A stretch of DNA of 64,000 bases, from the NCBI GenBank assembly GCA_963969365.1, contig OZ017754.1, forward strand, positions 248,001-312,000. The letters run 5' to 3'. Under the pieces are notes generated by a model that ran no database searches, was not told where the DNA came from, and was given only the letters and a program-made list of their open reading frames with translations. The stretch is from Asterochloris sp. CNOR1 (lineage: Eukaryota > Chlorophyta > Trebouxiophyceae > Trebouxiales > Trebouxiaceae). Numbering within the stretch: position 1 is the stretch's first letter; every line of letters starts with the position of its first letter. Positions 1 through 11,244 of the stretch are shown here, one piece after another. Position numbers and translations under genes: made by a program.

Positions 1-3000
1 GGAGGCTGGTGGCTTCCATTCCCCTGGACTTCCCGGCTGCAGCTAACCAGCAACAGCGCAGTGCTGCCTGGCTGGCGGCGCTGGATGCACTGGACCTGGT
101 CTGCCTCAGAACTGCAGCGCTGGACGTTGTGCTGGAAGGTGCACATGACAGCATGCGGCAGTGATGGGGCATGCTCAACAACCTGGGTCAAATGTCCACT
201 GAAACCAGCTTCAGGCACCGCTTGCTGTTGTGCAGCATCATTCGATTCACGTGCATAACTTGGGCTTGACCCTGCCTCACAAGTGCATCATGACTGCAGG
301 GCTGGTCATGCCTCTGCACGCACTGCCGCCTCGCTGCCTGACTCAGTGCCTCCAGACTTGTCATGCTGCCATACTCGCTGAACCCTCGCTCCAGCACCCG
401 CTGCCTGCTTCATCATACCAGATTGTGTCTGCACGGGGTGGTGTTTGTTCATGCAAATCATCGTGCAGTGCATACCAAGTGCATGTTCTGTGCTCTAAGC
501 AAGAATGCCAGGAGGCAGGATAAGTAAGACCCTTTACAGGAGCAATCACGGGAACGGCATATGGAGGAAACTTCAAAATTTTTTGAAACTCCCTTAATCG
601 TCACTCCCTTGCCTGCTGTCTGCAGGTGAGGCTCCCTTGCTGTCCCACGCAGACCTGCTGCACTTCATGAGCCGCATAGGCGTGCTGCCAGCCTTCCAGC
701 AGGTCTTTGGCCAGATGGCAAAGGCCTGCCACAGCCTGGGCCTCACCCTGACAGCCCAGGCAGACAGCAAGAGGGGTGGGCAGGGGAGTGCGGGGCCTGG
801 CAGGTGAGCCGCACAGCGTGCAGGCTCTGGGCCTGGCGCGGTATGTCGCCTGCCTGTAGGCAGATACACAGCAAATTACTCTTGGATGTGGGGCCTTTGG
901 AGGCCCCAGCAGGCAGGCCTGGTTGGGTTTTCTCGATTCGCTCACTTATGCAATGCCTATCACCTTTGCAGCAGGCTTACATTCAGACAAGCTTTGCCAT
1001 GGCCAGCTGACAATTGCACATGGCGCCACTCAAGGAGGCTCAATGAAACTGTGCTGCTTTTTTTGGCAGCAACAAGCATCACACAAGCGGCAGGCAACAC
1101 CACTTGTGTGTGATGCTTGTGGATGGAAGAAAATGCAAGTCTCAGGTACCTCCGCACACACAATTGTGTCCCTGCAACAGACCCACACTGGCACCTCTGA
1201 GCTGTGCTGATGCCTGCCAGGCCACTGTCTGGTGCATGAATGTCCCAAAGCAACCCGAATGGCGCTTGCCTTTCAGGTATGCCACCTCATGTGCAGCTCA
1301 ACCCACTCCATCTAGCGCATCCAGCTCAAAAACAGCTCCACCAGCTGGGTTCAGCTCCTCCAGCTGCATTGCAGCACACTGGCTCCCCTGATCTATGAGT
1401 GTTATGCAAGCAGATGCTGAGCATCTCACCCCTCGGTCTGCCTGCAGGCAGCATAATAGCAGCCCCCTGCGGCAGCTCCACACCAACTGGCCTGCCATGG
1501 AGCACCAGGTGGCCACAGTGGTGCAGTCTGCGGTGCAGAGCTACTGGCGCTGGTGGCGCAGTGATGACTTCCAGCACATGCATGGGCCGGAGTATCAGGT
1601 GGGCTCCACCGGCCCTGCAAGTGCGCCAAGCCATGCTGCAGGCAGAGACATGCTTGCTGGGCAGGAGGGGAGGGTGGACAAAGGGGGGTTGTCATGTTTA
1701 CTCAGCAGCAGGACCCAGCTGCAGGACCCCTCAGGCCTCAGGCTGCCATTCAAGAGCAGTGCTTGCTTGGCCTCAGGCATGCAGAGGAGGGGGACGCAGT
1801 CGTTCAGCAGCAGGGATGCCGCAGGCCTCAGGCTGCCATGCAAGACAGGCGCCTCTACTTGCAAGTCACAACTCAGCCGCCATGTATACGAGTACACGCA
1901 GCGGGGCAGCAGTCCACCTGTGCTGAGTCCAGGCACTGCAGGCCGGCAGGCACCTGCTGCCAGTGGTCACGTCATCTCCTGCAAAGCTGTAGGGTGCTCC
2001 CGCTCAGCACAATAGCAGTGGCTGACAGCCCTGGACTTCCTGCCCTGCAGACCAGGGCTCTGCTGTACATGACTGCACTGAGCAACTCGCTGCTTGAGGC
2101 GGTGGCCACAGCTGAGGACGCCATCACACAAGTCATTGCGCTCCACTACAGCGCCGGCCCTTCTGCGGAGCACGCAGGGCCTGCTGCAAAGCGAGCTGGA
2201 GCGGCTATGGGGTTTGCAAGCAGCCAAGCACCACCTGCTGACCAATCAGGTGGGGGAGGGCTGGTTCTTGTATGCAGCACTGTAAGCAAATCTTGTGGCA
2301 AGGCAAGGTGCTGAAATGTGTCTCCCGCTGGCCTGGTGAGATGCTGATGATGCCAGCAGCAGCGAAGAGTTATGATTGACATCAGGCTGTCTGACCCTTA
2401 AGGGTCCAGACTCTTGAACCAAATAGTGTTTCAATACTGGTAGAACATGTTTCAGTACTGCATTGGGAGTGCTGCCTCGTGTCCCTGTTGCAGGCACAGC
2501 CCTCCAGCCAGCTGGCAGCGCAGATGTGGAGCTCACAGCACGGCAACACGCTGCACCAGCTGCCAGCTCTGCCCCTGCAGTTCCCCTCACCGGCAAGGGC
2601 ACCCTGGGGTCGCTGTCAGAGGAGGATGCCAGCCCAGAAACAGGCATCAGGCAGCGGTCTCGCCGGCGCCTCCGGCCCTCTGAGGGGCAGGAGGCAGCTC
2701 AGTCTGGGGACGTCAGTGTTGGGGATGAGGAGCCACTCATTGCCTCAGCAGGGGGGCTGCTGCAGGTGCCTGTGGAGCAGCGCCCCTTCAAGCAGTGGCT
2801 GGAGAGGGAGACTGTTGAGAACAGGTGCCATGCAGGTTCATCTGCTGGGAGCTGCAAGAGCATTGGCAGCTGTGTGCAGCCAACCATGTCCCACCAGCCC
2901 CTCTCTGACTCCCGCAAAGGTCGATCTGCAGCAGCAGCTGCCTTTCTGTGTATCATCATCAGGTTCCCCCTAACTGCCGCACAGGTCCAGCCAGCGGGAG

Positions 3001-6000
3001 CTGCGCATCAGCATTGGCAATGCCCTGTGTGGTGGGGCAGCTCAGAAGCAGCGCCTGACTGCTCAACTGCGTGCCTGGGGCCCTTACCTGGGGGCGCAGC
3101 TGTGGTGGGTCTGGCGCCTGGCCAAGGGAATCGTCGCCTGGCACCTGTGGGTCATGTGGGCACAGGCCGGTGTGGAGGCTGCGAGACATGTGAGGCACCC
3201 CAAGGAGTGGCGAACTACCCTTAGGTGAGGCAACCCTCTCGAGCAGGCGCGCCTTCCAGTATGGCTTGGGGAGTACTATGGAGTAGACGCCGCCCTAATT
3301 GCCCTCATCTGCAATCTTGCCTTCAAGCCCCTGCTCTCCCCACCTGCAGATCACCTTTGAAGCACCTTTGGACAACTTGCTATACCATGCCACGAAAGCT
3401 GCTCCGCTCGTACTCATCTGCATCTCATGCTGCGGTCCTTCAAGACTTGCCCTCCTCTGCTGCAGGTCACGCACTTTCCAGTATGGCCTGAAGTACTATG
3501 CAATGAATGCTGCCCTGCTCACCCTCATCATTGCACTGCAAGCCAATGTCAACCTGACGTCCTGGCACCCAGTATTTGTGGTAGGTTCTGCACACCTTTC
3601 AAGCATACCTGACAGCTCAACTCCTGATGGTAGCGGCATGATCATTTATTGCATGTCAGCCTTGCACAATGTGCCAAGCAGCCTGAAGCTGGCTGACTTG
3701 ACCCTGGTGCTGCCAGCAATCAGCACCTTCTGTTCTGCGGGCAGTGCTGTTCATCGCTTACCGTCATGTTGGTTGACAGAACGCCCTGCAGACTCACAGC
3801 CAGCTGCTGGTGCTGTCCACAAAAGCCTGAAGATCAGGGATTTTGAGTCCTGCTGTGCAGGCAGCCACCTTCAATGTGATCATCTCAGAGAAGGTTGGTC
3901 CCCTGTCGTGCTCCGCATTGCTCATGCTCTACTTCTGTAATGGCCTCATGCTCAAGCTCTGCGCAGCTGACTGTCTGCATTGCGACTATTCGCTTCCCTT
4001 ACTATCAAGCTGACAGTTGGTGTCCCGAATTGCCCCTCCAGCCTTGCACATCAGCTGTACAGCTGTAGTTGCAACAGCCTCTGACAGCGATACCATCGCT
4101 GAGTGCACAGGGACTCAGCTCAGATTCCGGGTTCCAGCCCTTGATGCAAATTACTGTGACCACATATAAGGATCTCCTCGGATACCTGAGGTCCCTCGTC
4201 AAAGTGGTGGTGGGGCCTTCTGGCCATGCTGAGCACAGATGTTCTCACATCTTTTTGCAGATCAATGTCACCATCAGCAAAGGTGTCCTCAGATTCCTGG
4301 GCTCTGTTGTTGGAGCTGTGGTAGGGTTCCTGGCCATGCTCAACACCGCCACGGCGACCAACCCCTACGTCCTGTCGATTGTGCTCTTCGTGTTTGCCTG
4401 GCTGTGCGGGCTCCTGAACTACACCAAATGGAAGTATGCAGCGTTCCTGGTGGGTGGCTGCTGTACAGCAATTCCCTTGCATGTCCCTTCCACTGTCCTG
4501 TGCCCTGGCTTTCTGTGCTTTCAGCCGGCCCTGCAGGTGCTGAACATCAGTGCTGTCCCGATCACACCTGGACAGCCTGTGTTTCGTGGGCTGTGCCACC
4601 ATCTAAACTCCCCTTGGTCCCTGCAGGCGCTGTACACCGATGCTGTCCTCATCTTGGCCCAGTACAGCCCAGAAGCAGGAGCCCACGGCAGAGCGCAGTA
4701 CCTGGGAGCACGCATGGCAGACATATCCATGGCCATCGCGGCCTGCATGGTGCTCAGCCTCCTGCAGCCCTGGTGGGGTTCTACTGCATGCGCACATTGT
4801 GGTTTGGCTTATGACAGGCATGGCAGCAGAATTTGTAGGGGCCAGCGATGCGCTTGACGTCCTGCAGCTTTGGCGAGCCCGCATGACCCCCTGCTTGGCG
4901 TGGCGCTTGCTGTGGTGCATGAACCCGTGGCCACCAATGTTGTGGGCACTTGCAACTCAGATGTGGTGCTGCTGCATGCACGTTGCTCCGGCCTCCCATG
5001 GCCCTGATTATATTTTAAGGCTGCCTGCTTGGCATGGCGCTTAGCATGGTGCAGCCTGTTTGTGGATGTGTGGCTTCCTTCATTGTGGTGAGCGTGCTGC
5101 AGCCCTGGCGAGGAGCTGCTTCATACACTTGCTGCTGCTGCAGCCGCGGGGAAGCCTGCTCACCGTTGTGGTGCCATATCAAGCAGCCCAGAACCAATGT
5201 TGTGCCTGCACCTGCACTGGGCTTGGACCGAGCCCCGGTGTAGCAGTGGGTGAAGCCTTGGATCACCTGCCTGGTGCTGGCAGGATCACACTGCATATAC
5301 TGCCGCTCTGACCCTTTGCGATCCCCCTTCAGCCCTGGAAGGCCGTTCCACTTGCACCACGCAGCAAGCTGGGCTTCATCAATGCTGCTGCTGAATGAAG
5401 TTGGCACATTGCGGGGATCCAGACCATGCAGCGCTGGCAGGCATTGATGCACCTGCAGCTCCTGCTGACAAGACAGAGCCCACAGCAATGCTGCACCACA
5501 GTGCTGCACCACAGTGCTGCACCACAGTGCTGCACCACAGTGCTGCACCACAGTGCTGCACCTCCTGCCAATCACACCTGCAGGCTCACCTCCACACAGT
5601 CCCCTGCAGGGCGCAGGGCCTGGCTCTGGCAGGCATTAATGCCGCTGCTGCCGCTGCCAGTCACACCTGCATGCTCATCTTTGCGACTCTTGCTACAGGT
5701 TTGCAGATCATGAAGCTCTGGCTGGCATTGGCGCTGTTGCTGCCGCTGCTGGCCGCCTGAACCAGCAGCTTTACCATCAATTCTACCATGAGCTGCAGCG
5801 GCCACTGGGGGAGAGCGGGTGGGGAGCTGCAGAGCAGGCTGCTGACAGCCAAGCTTTGCAGGAGACGGAGGGCCGGCTCATGCAGGTGCGCTGTCTTACC
5901 CTGGTGACAGTGCGCAATAAGGGCTGCATGTGATGCTGAGAAACTCAAGGGTGGGTAAGGGACAGCATGAGCTGCCAAGCTGTACACATGCAACAGCTGG

Positions 6001-8730
6001 GCTCATGCAGGGGCCTGTTATCGCAGTAGTTGAGCAAGCCAAGGAGGCTGCATGGTTTTGTGTCAGTGGAGGGCAGGGCTGCAAAGTCAGGCTGGGGACC
6101 ATCAAGCTGTGCAGGAGCTGCCTGCTAGGCTCCAGCAGGCGAGCAAGCCTGCCAGCACGCAGCCAGCGGCTGCATGCAGAAGTCACCACTACAACAAACA
6201 GGGCAGAGGGTGTTGACGTGACGGCACCAGCATGCGGTACGCGGCAGGCAAGCATGCCTGAGTACTGGCTGGCCTTGTCAGTGGCAGCAGACTGCAAGAC
6301 AGCCTCCCAAAGAGATGCCTCAAGCAAGAGCACCTGAGCAGAGCCATGGTGTTGACTGCAGTGTGTGGGCGCTCCCCTGGGAGCAGTGCAGGCCTCTGTG
6401 TCCACCGCCATCGTGCCCTGGCGTCGCGGGCTGCTGGTGATGCCTGCCCTGGTACAGGAGGGGCTGGCTGCCATGCAGGTCAGATCTGATAAGCTGCCCT
6501 TGTGATGCTTGGTACCTGTGATGCTGTCTGGTGATCTAACAGCTCTGGGAGCATGCAGCCACTGCGCGCACCTCGTCTGCCAAGGCATGCATCCTCGGCC
6601 CACGCAACTGGCAGGACGCTGCCTGTATGTGCATACGCTGCACGCCTGCCATCGCTGCTGTCAGTGAATAAAAGTTCTGCCCACAGCTTTGCAGGCAGAC
6701 AGTCCCAGTTCCCTGTTACGGAGATCACTTGAGAATCGAACAGTGATAAAGCAACTGGCAGCCATGAATTACCCTGCTGTATTGCTTGCCCCTGTGTTGT
6801 CTCTCAGTCTATCCTCTCTCTCTCTCCACACGTGCAGGTGATGGTGGAGCGGCTTGCGGCTGTCGAGGCTGTCCTGCTGCAGCCGCCGATCGTGTCGGGG
6901 CGCTTCACCTCTGCCCCCTTCCTGCACCTGGGGCAGCCTGTGCACCCCCAGAACTCTGCCTGCATGTCCACGGTGGCCCAGCTCATGAGGTGAGTGTGGT
7001 GATGTTGAGTGTGGCATGCCCATTTGAGGCTTTTAACAGGGGCGCGGCAGCAGGGCATGCATGGCTGCTGGACTGCGTCTTGCTGCTGAGCTGAATATTG
7101 ACAGGATTCCCATGTCCTAGCCCACCTGCATGTCCAAAGTGGCTCTGTTTTTGAGGTGAGGAACGTTGCAGAAGCAATTTCTGTAAAGACGTCAGCAAAT
7201 GGATCCACCCAGTGCTGAGACCCAGCTTGCTGGTACAGCTGTCCTCAAGCACAGATCGCTGACAAGCTCTCTGGAGGCCAACTGCCCGAGGGCCTGAAGT
7301 CGGTGTGTGTCAAGGGCTCATTGACTGCAATTTGGGAACCTCAAAGCATCTTGCAGTGCATGAGCAGTCGACTGCAGTGCTCGCTGAAGTGTGCCTGCTG
7401 TCCCTGCAGGGATGTTGCAGCTGTTCTGTCAGCCCCTGAGACAGGGCAGAGCGTTGAGAGTGCGCTGCGCAGCCTGGAGGCCAGCATTGAAGCAAATGTG
7501 GAGGCCAGGTGAGCGCTCGTTGGTGATAGTGCTGGGACTTGCTGACCATGCAACCTGAATGATGACTGCACATTTGCACATTTCCCTTCCAATGAAAGCC
7601 AAGGGGGAATCGGTCCCTGAAGCCTGTTGGCTTGGAGCCCAGTCTCTTCACGGAGAACCGCAGGTGAAGGCTGAGGGAGAGATGTAGTGGGTTCTGCGCC
7701 CTGCTAGCTGTACCTGTGGCCAGTCTGGCAGATCCACATGGGCCTCATTTGGGCATGCCATGTTCGTGTTCTTGAAGGATAAGAACTGCTGCCTGCAAGG
7801 TTCTCTATCCCTGCAATGCTAGGCGACCACATGTTCCAAATGGCCCACATCACTGCCCATGCTGACAGCAGGCCTCGTTTTGCAGAAAGGGTGTTTTGCA
7901 CATTTGTGGTATACTTGTTCATCGTGCAACTTGAAGTATGCGAGCATGGCCTTATCTGGGCTTGTCTACCGGCTTTTGGCGTCCTTCCTCTAAAGACGCC
8001 CCTGCACTGTTGGGTGTCCACACGACAGTGGCCAGATCAATGCCACTCAAGCCATATTGCCCTTTCCTTGAGAATTTTTCAAGCGTGTTGAAGGTGGTCA
8101 GCCGGTTCAAGAACCTTGCTGCTAAGCAATTCTGGGACTGCAGGGTGGCCTTCAGATCACAGTACTACTCAGTGAGGACGATGGACCATGCTGCTGCCAG
8201 GACAGAGGACAACTCATCATGGCTCAAGGAGCGCACGCTGGACGATGCAGGTGCTCAGCTCTCCCAGTGCCATGCCGCACTGCTGGTACTGCTGGGCAGC
8301 AGTCATTCAGCACCTTGCTGCAGTGTGAGAGGTCTGTGCTGGAGCTGTACAGCCCTGAGCTGCAGTGGTGGCAGCACCTCTGCCTGCCTGTCAGGCATGC
8401 TTGCATCGTCAACGTCCACCTCATTCATACTTACTGCACTGTGTGCTGGCAGCCATTCCACACCTCAAGTTCTGCTGTATAGCTTGTTGGGCAGAGTCAG
8501 AAGTGCTGCTGTCATATGGTTGTGCCTGGCCATTGTCTACCGCCAGCTACCTGAGTGATGCGGTCACCTGACGTGAGTCCCTCGTCGCCTGCATTGCAGT
8601 GAGGTTCCTGGCTTTTGTGTTTGCCAGCTCCCGGTCCTGTGACACAGCCCTCCTTCTGGCTCGGATGGTGGCAGACGACCAGCACCTGAAGAAACACTCC
8701 GTCAAGCGCTGGGGAATGCTCATCTGTTAG
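1..8730 (+). CDS. FUSC/ArAE-like multi-spanning membrane protein (5' partial)
   Basis: Exons that join in phase: <1-138, 626-803, 1448-1598, 2051-2249, 2494-2824, 2985-3224, 3466-3580, 3861-3893, 4261-4449, 4627-4772, 5699-5885, 6362-6478, 6838-6989, 7410-7508. Less certain exons follow near 8090-8250 and 8295-8389, and a last exon from about 8600 ends at the stop, 8728-8730 (C-terminus KRWGMLIC). The exon at 2494-2824 is hydrophilic. Exons 2985-4449 encode hydrophobic helices, including AALLTLIIALQANV, GSVVGAVVGFLAML and SIVLFVFAWLCGLLN. The pattern 'HPVFV ... GVLRFLGSVVGAVVGF ... NPYVL ... KYAAF' resembles the FUSC/aromatic-acid-exporter fold, which also includes plant ALMT channels. By analogy it would move organic anions or small solutes across a membrane; substrate and membrane are unknown. 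The start lies left of the window. Its introns hold several decayed exon copies. Confidence 0.72.
3245..3312 (+). repeat. Decayed copy of the gene A exon at 3466
   Basis: It aligns with the exon at 3466-3580 from an AG acceptor through 'TTCCAGTATGGC' and on through 'TACTAT ... GCCGCCCT ... CTCATC'. Two extra bases put the copy out of frame, so it cannot replace the functional exon. Confidence 0.8.
4141..4236 (+). repeat. Decayed copy of the gene A exon at 4261
   Basis: Read in frame it gives ITVT..KDLL.YLRSLVKVVVG, against INVT..KGVLRFLGSVVGAVVG in the functional exon. The shared 'CTGGCCATGCTNANCAC' block closes the match. It lies directly upstream of the exon it copies. Confidence 0.8.
4537..4566 (+). 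repeat. Decayed copy of the 5' end of the gene A exon at 4627
   Basis: After a CTGCAG acceptor, 'GTGCTGAACATCAGTGCTGT' matches 'GCGCTGTACACCGATGCTGT' at the functional exon start at 4627, and the likeness runs on through 'CC.ATC'. Confidence 0.65.
5088..5690 (+). repeat. Intron with an exon-tail copy, two exon-head copies and a 13-bp minisatellite
   Basis: The 926-bp intron 4773-5698 holds four pieces. A copy of the preceding exon's tail with its junction lies at 5088-5115 (LQPW context). A copy of the head of the next exon lies at 5416-5475 (DHAALAGIDAPAA against DHEALAGIGAVAA). A second, weaker head copy lies at 5622-5680 (LALAGINAAAAAA). About six units of the 13-mer CAGTGCTGCACCA lie between, at 5486-5562. 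Confidence 0.75.
7115..7165 (+). repeat. Decayed copy of the 3' end and donor of the gene A exon 6838-6989
   Basis: 'CCTGCATGTCCAAAGTGGC' followed by 'GAGGTGAGG' matches 'CCTGCATGTCCACGGTGGC' followed by 'GAGGTGAGT' at the functional exon end. It lies downstream of that exon. Confidence 0.65.
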
Positions 8731-9170
8731 CATGCAATGTCAGAACTGGGAAGTGTACGACAGTCTGACTTTGTGAACTGAAACACTTGCAGCAATGCCA
8801 GCCGTACTGCCAACTGTGAACTGGGAAGGCCATTTGTGGGATTTTTAATAAACAATGCAACAAGCTGCATGAAAGCAATTGTGTCTCCTGCTCCCTCACA
8901 TCAAAGCATGAAAACAAGTCATCAAGGCGCTTTTGTGGGGCCAAATAGATGAGGTCGACTTGAGGAAGGAGACCCAGGGGTATTCTTGAGCGCTTCAGAC
9001 GCCTCAAGCGTAATGCACAATGCGGCATGCCTGGCAGTGCAGCACATGAGCAGGTGAACTGCATGGGCATATGCACCAAAGGACGCTGTGCAACACAGTC
9101 ACCCAGGCATCAGCATAGGATGTCGCTGTGCAGGTCAGGTTGGGCAGCGGAGCATGTGGCTCACTCCAGC
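8731..9170. other. Intergenic stretch downstream of gene A
   Basis: I see no convincing gene. An AATAAA at about 8849 is the only candidate 3'-end signal for gene A; no TGTAA was found. A - strand frame at about 8870-9010 gives a hydrophilic peptide but has no visible continuation. Confidence 0.4.
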
Positions 9171-9179
9171 AGCAGAGCA

Positions 9180-10450
9180 TTTGCAAGTACTGCTAGAACG
9201 GCTGCACGAAGCAGACCCTGGGCGTCCGCTAGCACGCCGAGATAGGCTTCTGTTCAGCTCTCTGAGGACGTTGTTCTGGGATGCTAGAGGGTGCAGGCTG
9301 CTGAGCGATGAGGTGGCTCCACCTCGCAGTGTCATTTTGGCTATACCTGGGGCCTAGTCATGTGGTGCGGCACCTCTGCTCCAAACAGGAAGGGCGCTCC
9401 TGCATCCGACTCCACAACTTCCCACCTGCAGCGCGCCTGTCATCTGTCCAGCCTATGGCCTGCCAGGTGCTTGAGGGGAGGCAGACCAATCACTGTGCAG
9501 GCGCAACGCTGCAATCCAGGGCATCTGCAGAGCATGCCAAACAGACAGAGCCACGGCATGGCTGTAGGCGGCAATGAAGGGCGTCTGCATACCAAGCAGG
9601 TAGAGCAGCCGCACTGCACTAGGCCCGCTTACTGGTTCCAGATGGCTGGTCTGACAGCCGAGCTGGAAGTTGCCAGTGCTTCTGTTCACAAACACAAATT
9701 GATCCTGCATGCCAGGGTCCCATCCAAGTCCTGTTGCAGGCATCAAGGTGGGCCACTCTGCATGTTTGCCACACCAGCCAAGCACAGCGAACAGCTGCAT
9801 TGTCACCCCTTGCAAGCTGCCGCGAGCACAGAGGGGGTGCGCTGCAGTGATCAGCAGTGCAACAGCCAGCATCAAGGCCCACTTGTTCCCACGACTGGGA
9901 CATCAGTCATTGAGGGTGGCTTTGCAGCACTGCAGAATGCACCTGCTGTAGGACTCTTTCATGCTCCGCCTGCAAGACGGGACCGCAGTGGTGTGCGAAG
10001 GTGTGGTTGTACAGCTCTGCAGACATGTCTGTCAGGCCTCGGGCCTCTCTAGCACAGGCGCTGCCTCTGCCAGCGGCAGGATGGGCATGATGAGCTCGCC
10101 AGCCCTGCAGGGCCAAACGTTCTCACATTGAGCAGCAGTGGTGCATGTCTTGCCAGCCTGGTGGGCTGCACAGTCATCTCAGAAACGCCTCCCGCCAAGC
10201 CACCTGGCATGACTTGCAGGTTTGTCAAGGTAGCTCAACGCAGGTACTCTAGCCTTAATAACATTGCAGACAGCTCGGGGCTATCACACTTACCAGGGGC
10301 GGATCTTGTGCACGAGCTGCAAGGCAGGCTGGCAGCAGCGCAAGGCCAAGCAGCACCCCAGTGGCGGCCTGCATGCCACAGGCCGGTGCCGTCAATGCTG
10401 CAGCTATGTGCCCCAGGGGATCATGCCCAGACTACCAGGCCAAAGTACAG
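9180..10450 (+). CDS. Possible + strand gene, uncharacterised, with a Cys-pair exon
   Basis: Three stretches look exonic. About 9180-9290 gives VLLERLHEADPGRPLARRDR then LFSSLRTLFWDARG. About 9958-10110 gives LQDGTAVVCEGVVVQLCRHV followed by a Ser/Ala/Met-rich tail. About 10269-10420, after a TTGCAG acceptor, gives GYHTYQGRILCTSCKAGW with a second Cys pair (CRQC) some 23 residues on, possibly a zinc-binding fold. I recognise no family. Phases between the stretches were not resolved and neither start nor stop is defined, so this may be a real gene with missed exons or a decayed one. Confidence 0.3.
9627..9702 (-). pseudogene. Fragment of the GH5 mannanase gene (gene D exons 2-3)
   Basis: On the - strand this reads FVFVNRSTGNFQLGCQTS. 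Gene D has FAFVNDQ | GNFQVGCST across two exons at 28379-28418 and 28237-28285. The match runs on to 'TCTGGAACCAGTAAGC', so the donor is kept. The 93-bp intron of gene D is absent here. No other GH5 exons were found nearby. Confidence 0.65.
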
Positions 10451-10689
10451 CATGACTGGCTGCGTCTTACAACAAGGACGCTATAATGGATGCAGCTTGA
10501 TGTCACGCGGATCATGTCACGTGTCACCTGCCCAGCGCTTCAGCGGAGGGCCTCACTGCCCAACAGCATCGGTCCTGACGGCGCCTCCAGCGCTCTCCAA
10601 GCCTGGCATGCACATGTTGCACTTCTGCCAATGAGCTCAGCTGGACAGAAAGGTGGTTTGCAGCCGCCCATGCAGTGCCTGAACAAATG

Positions 10690-10790
10690 ATTGTCTTCAG
10701 AAGCTGCAACTTCTGTTGAGCAAGATACTGATGCGGCTCTATGTTACTGATTGTGCAAGGCTCCAAGCCAATGTCGGGCATGTAAGGCTG
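10690..10790. repeat. Dispersed repeat, copy 1
   Basis: 'GAAGC..CA.CTTCTGTTGAG', then 'TGCGGCT', then 'GCAAGGCTCCAA', shared with 17385-17480. On the - strand both copies give a peptide of the form LEPC...QQKL.LL.T. It may be an old transposable element piece or a shared gene tail. Confidence 0.55.
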
Positions 10791-11014
10791 CATGGCTGCG
10801 AATGGCTCAAGCAGCTGACAGCAGGAAAAGTGTAAGCTTTGGCACTTTGGGCCAGGTTTGGCTCCATAGCTGTGCCCAAAAGGAAGATGTTGCCAGTCCC
10901 TTGACAGCAGCAATAGCAAGTCCCTGCATTGAAGTAATGTTCAGCATCTAGCAACTGCATCAAATGACTGAGTGGTGGGTGACCTCTATATGGTGCTGTC
11001 AAGATGACTTGGGT

Positions 11015-11019
11015 TTACA
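11015..11019 (-). terminator. Candidate TGTAA poly(A) signal of gene C
   Basis: TTACA on the + strand is TGTAA on the - strand, about 225 bases past the proposed stop of gene C. Confidence 0.35.
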
Positions 11020-11244
11020 TACTGGGCTGGGATAGATGCTTCTGTATGGGTCTGCTTCAAATCTTCATACAGTCAGGGCTGCAGATGTCCAGACTGCATG
11101 TGGAGGCTAGATGATCCTTGTTGAGTGTTTGCTCTTCCTCAATGTCACTCTCCATTTTCAGCCTCAGCTCGGCAGGGAAACCAAATGCCTTGCACACACA
11201 GTGCAAGGCACGACACTGACGTTGCGAAAGCGGGCCCTCAACAA

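Noticed and set aside
2051-2249. Apparent frameshift in a gene A exon, where two frames both look coding
   Set aside because: The exon's 199 bases join the exons on either side in phase in the first frame, so no shift is needed; the second frame's likeness is coincidental.
5486-5562. Open frames on both strands through CAGTGCTGCACCA units, resembling a short repetitive protein
   Set aside because: Pure minisatellite in an intron; open in several frames simply because the unit lacks stops.
8842-8860. AATAAA as a firm poly(A) signal for gene A
   Set aside because: The other genes here fit TGTAA; a lone AATAAA in an AT-rich patch is weak evidence.
9453-9875. Long - strand open frame read as an independent gene
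   Set aside because: Only about 75 bases (9627-9702) resemble a known protein segment; the rest lacks coding character and splice context.
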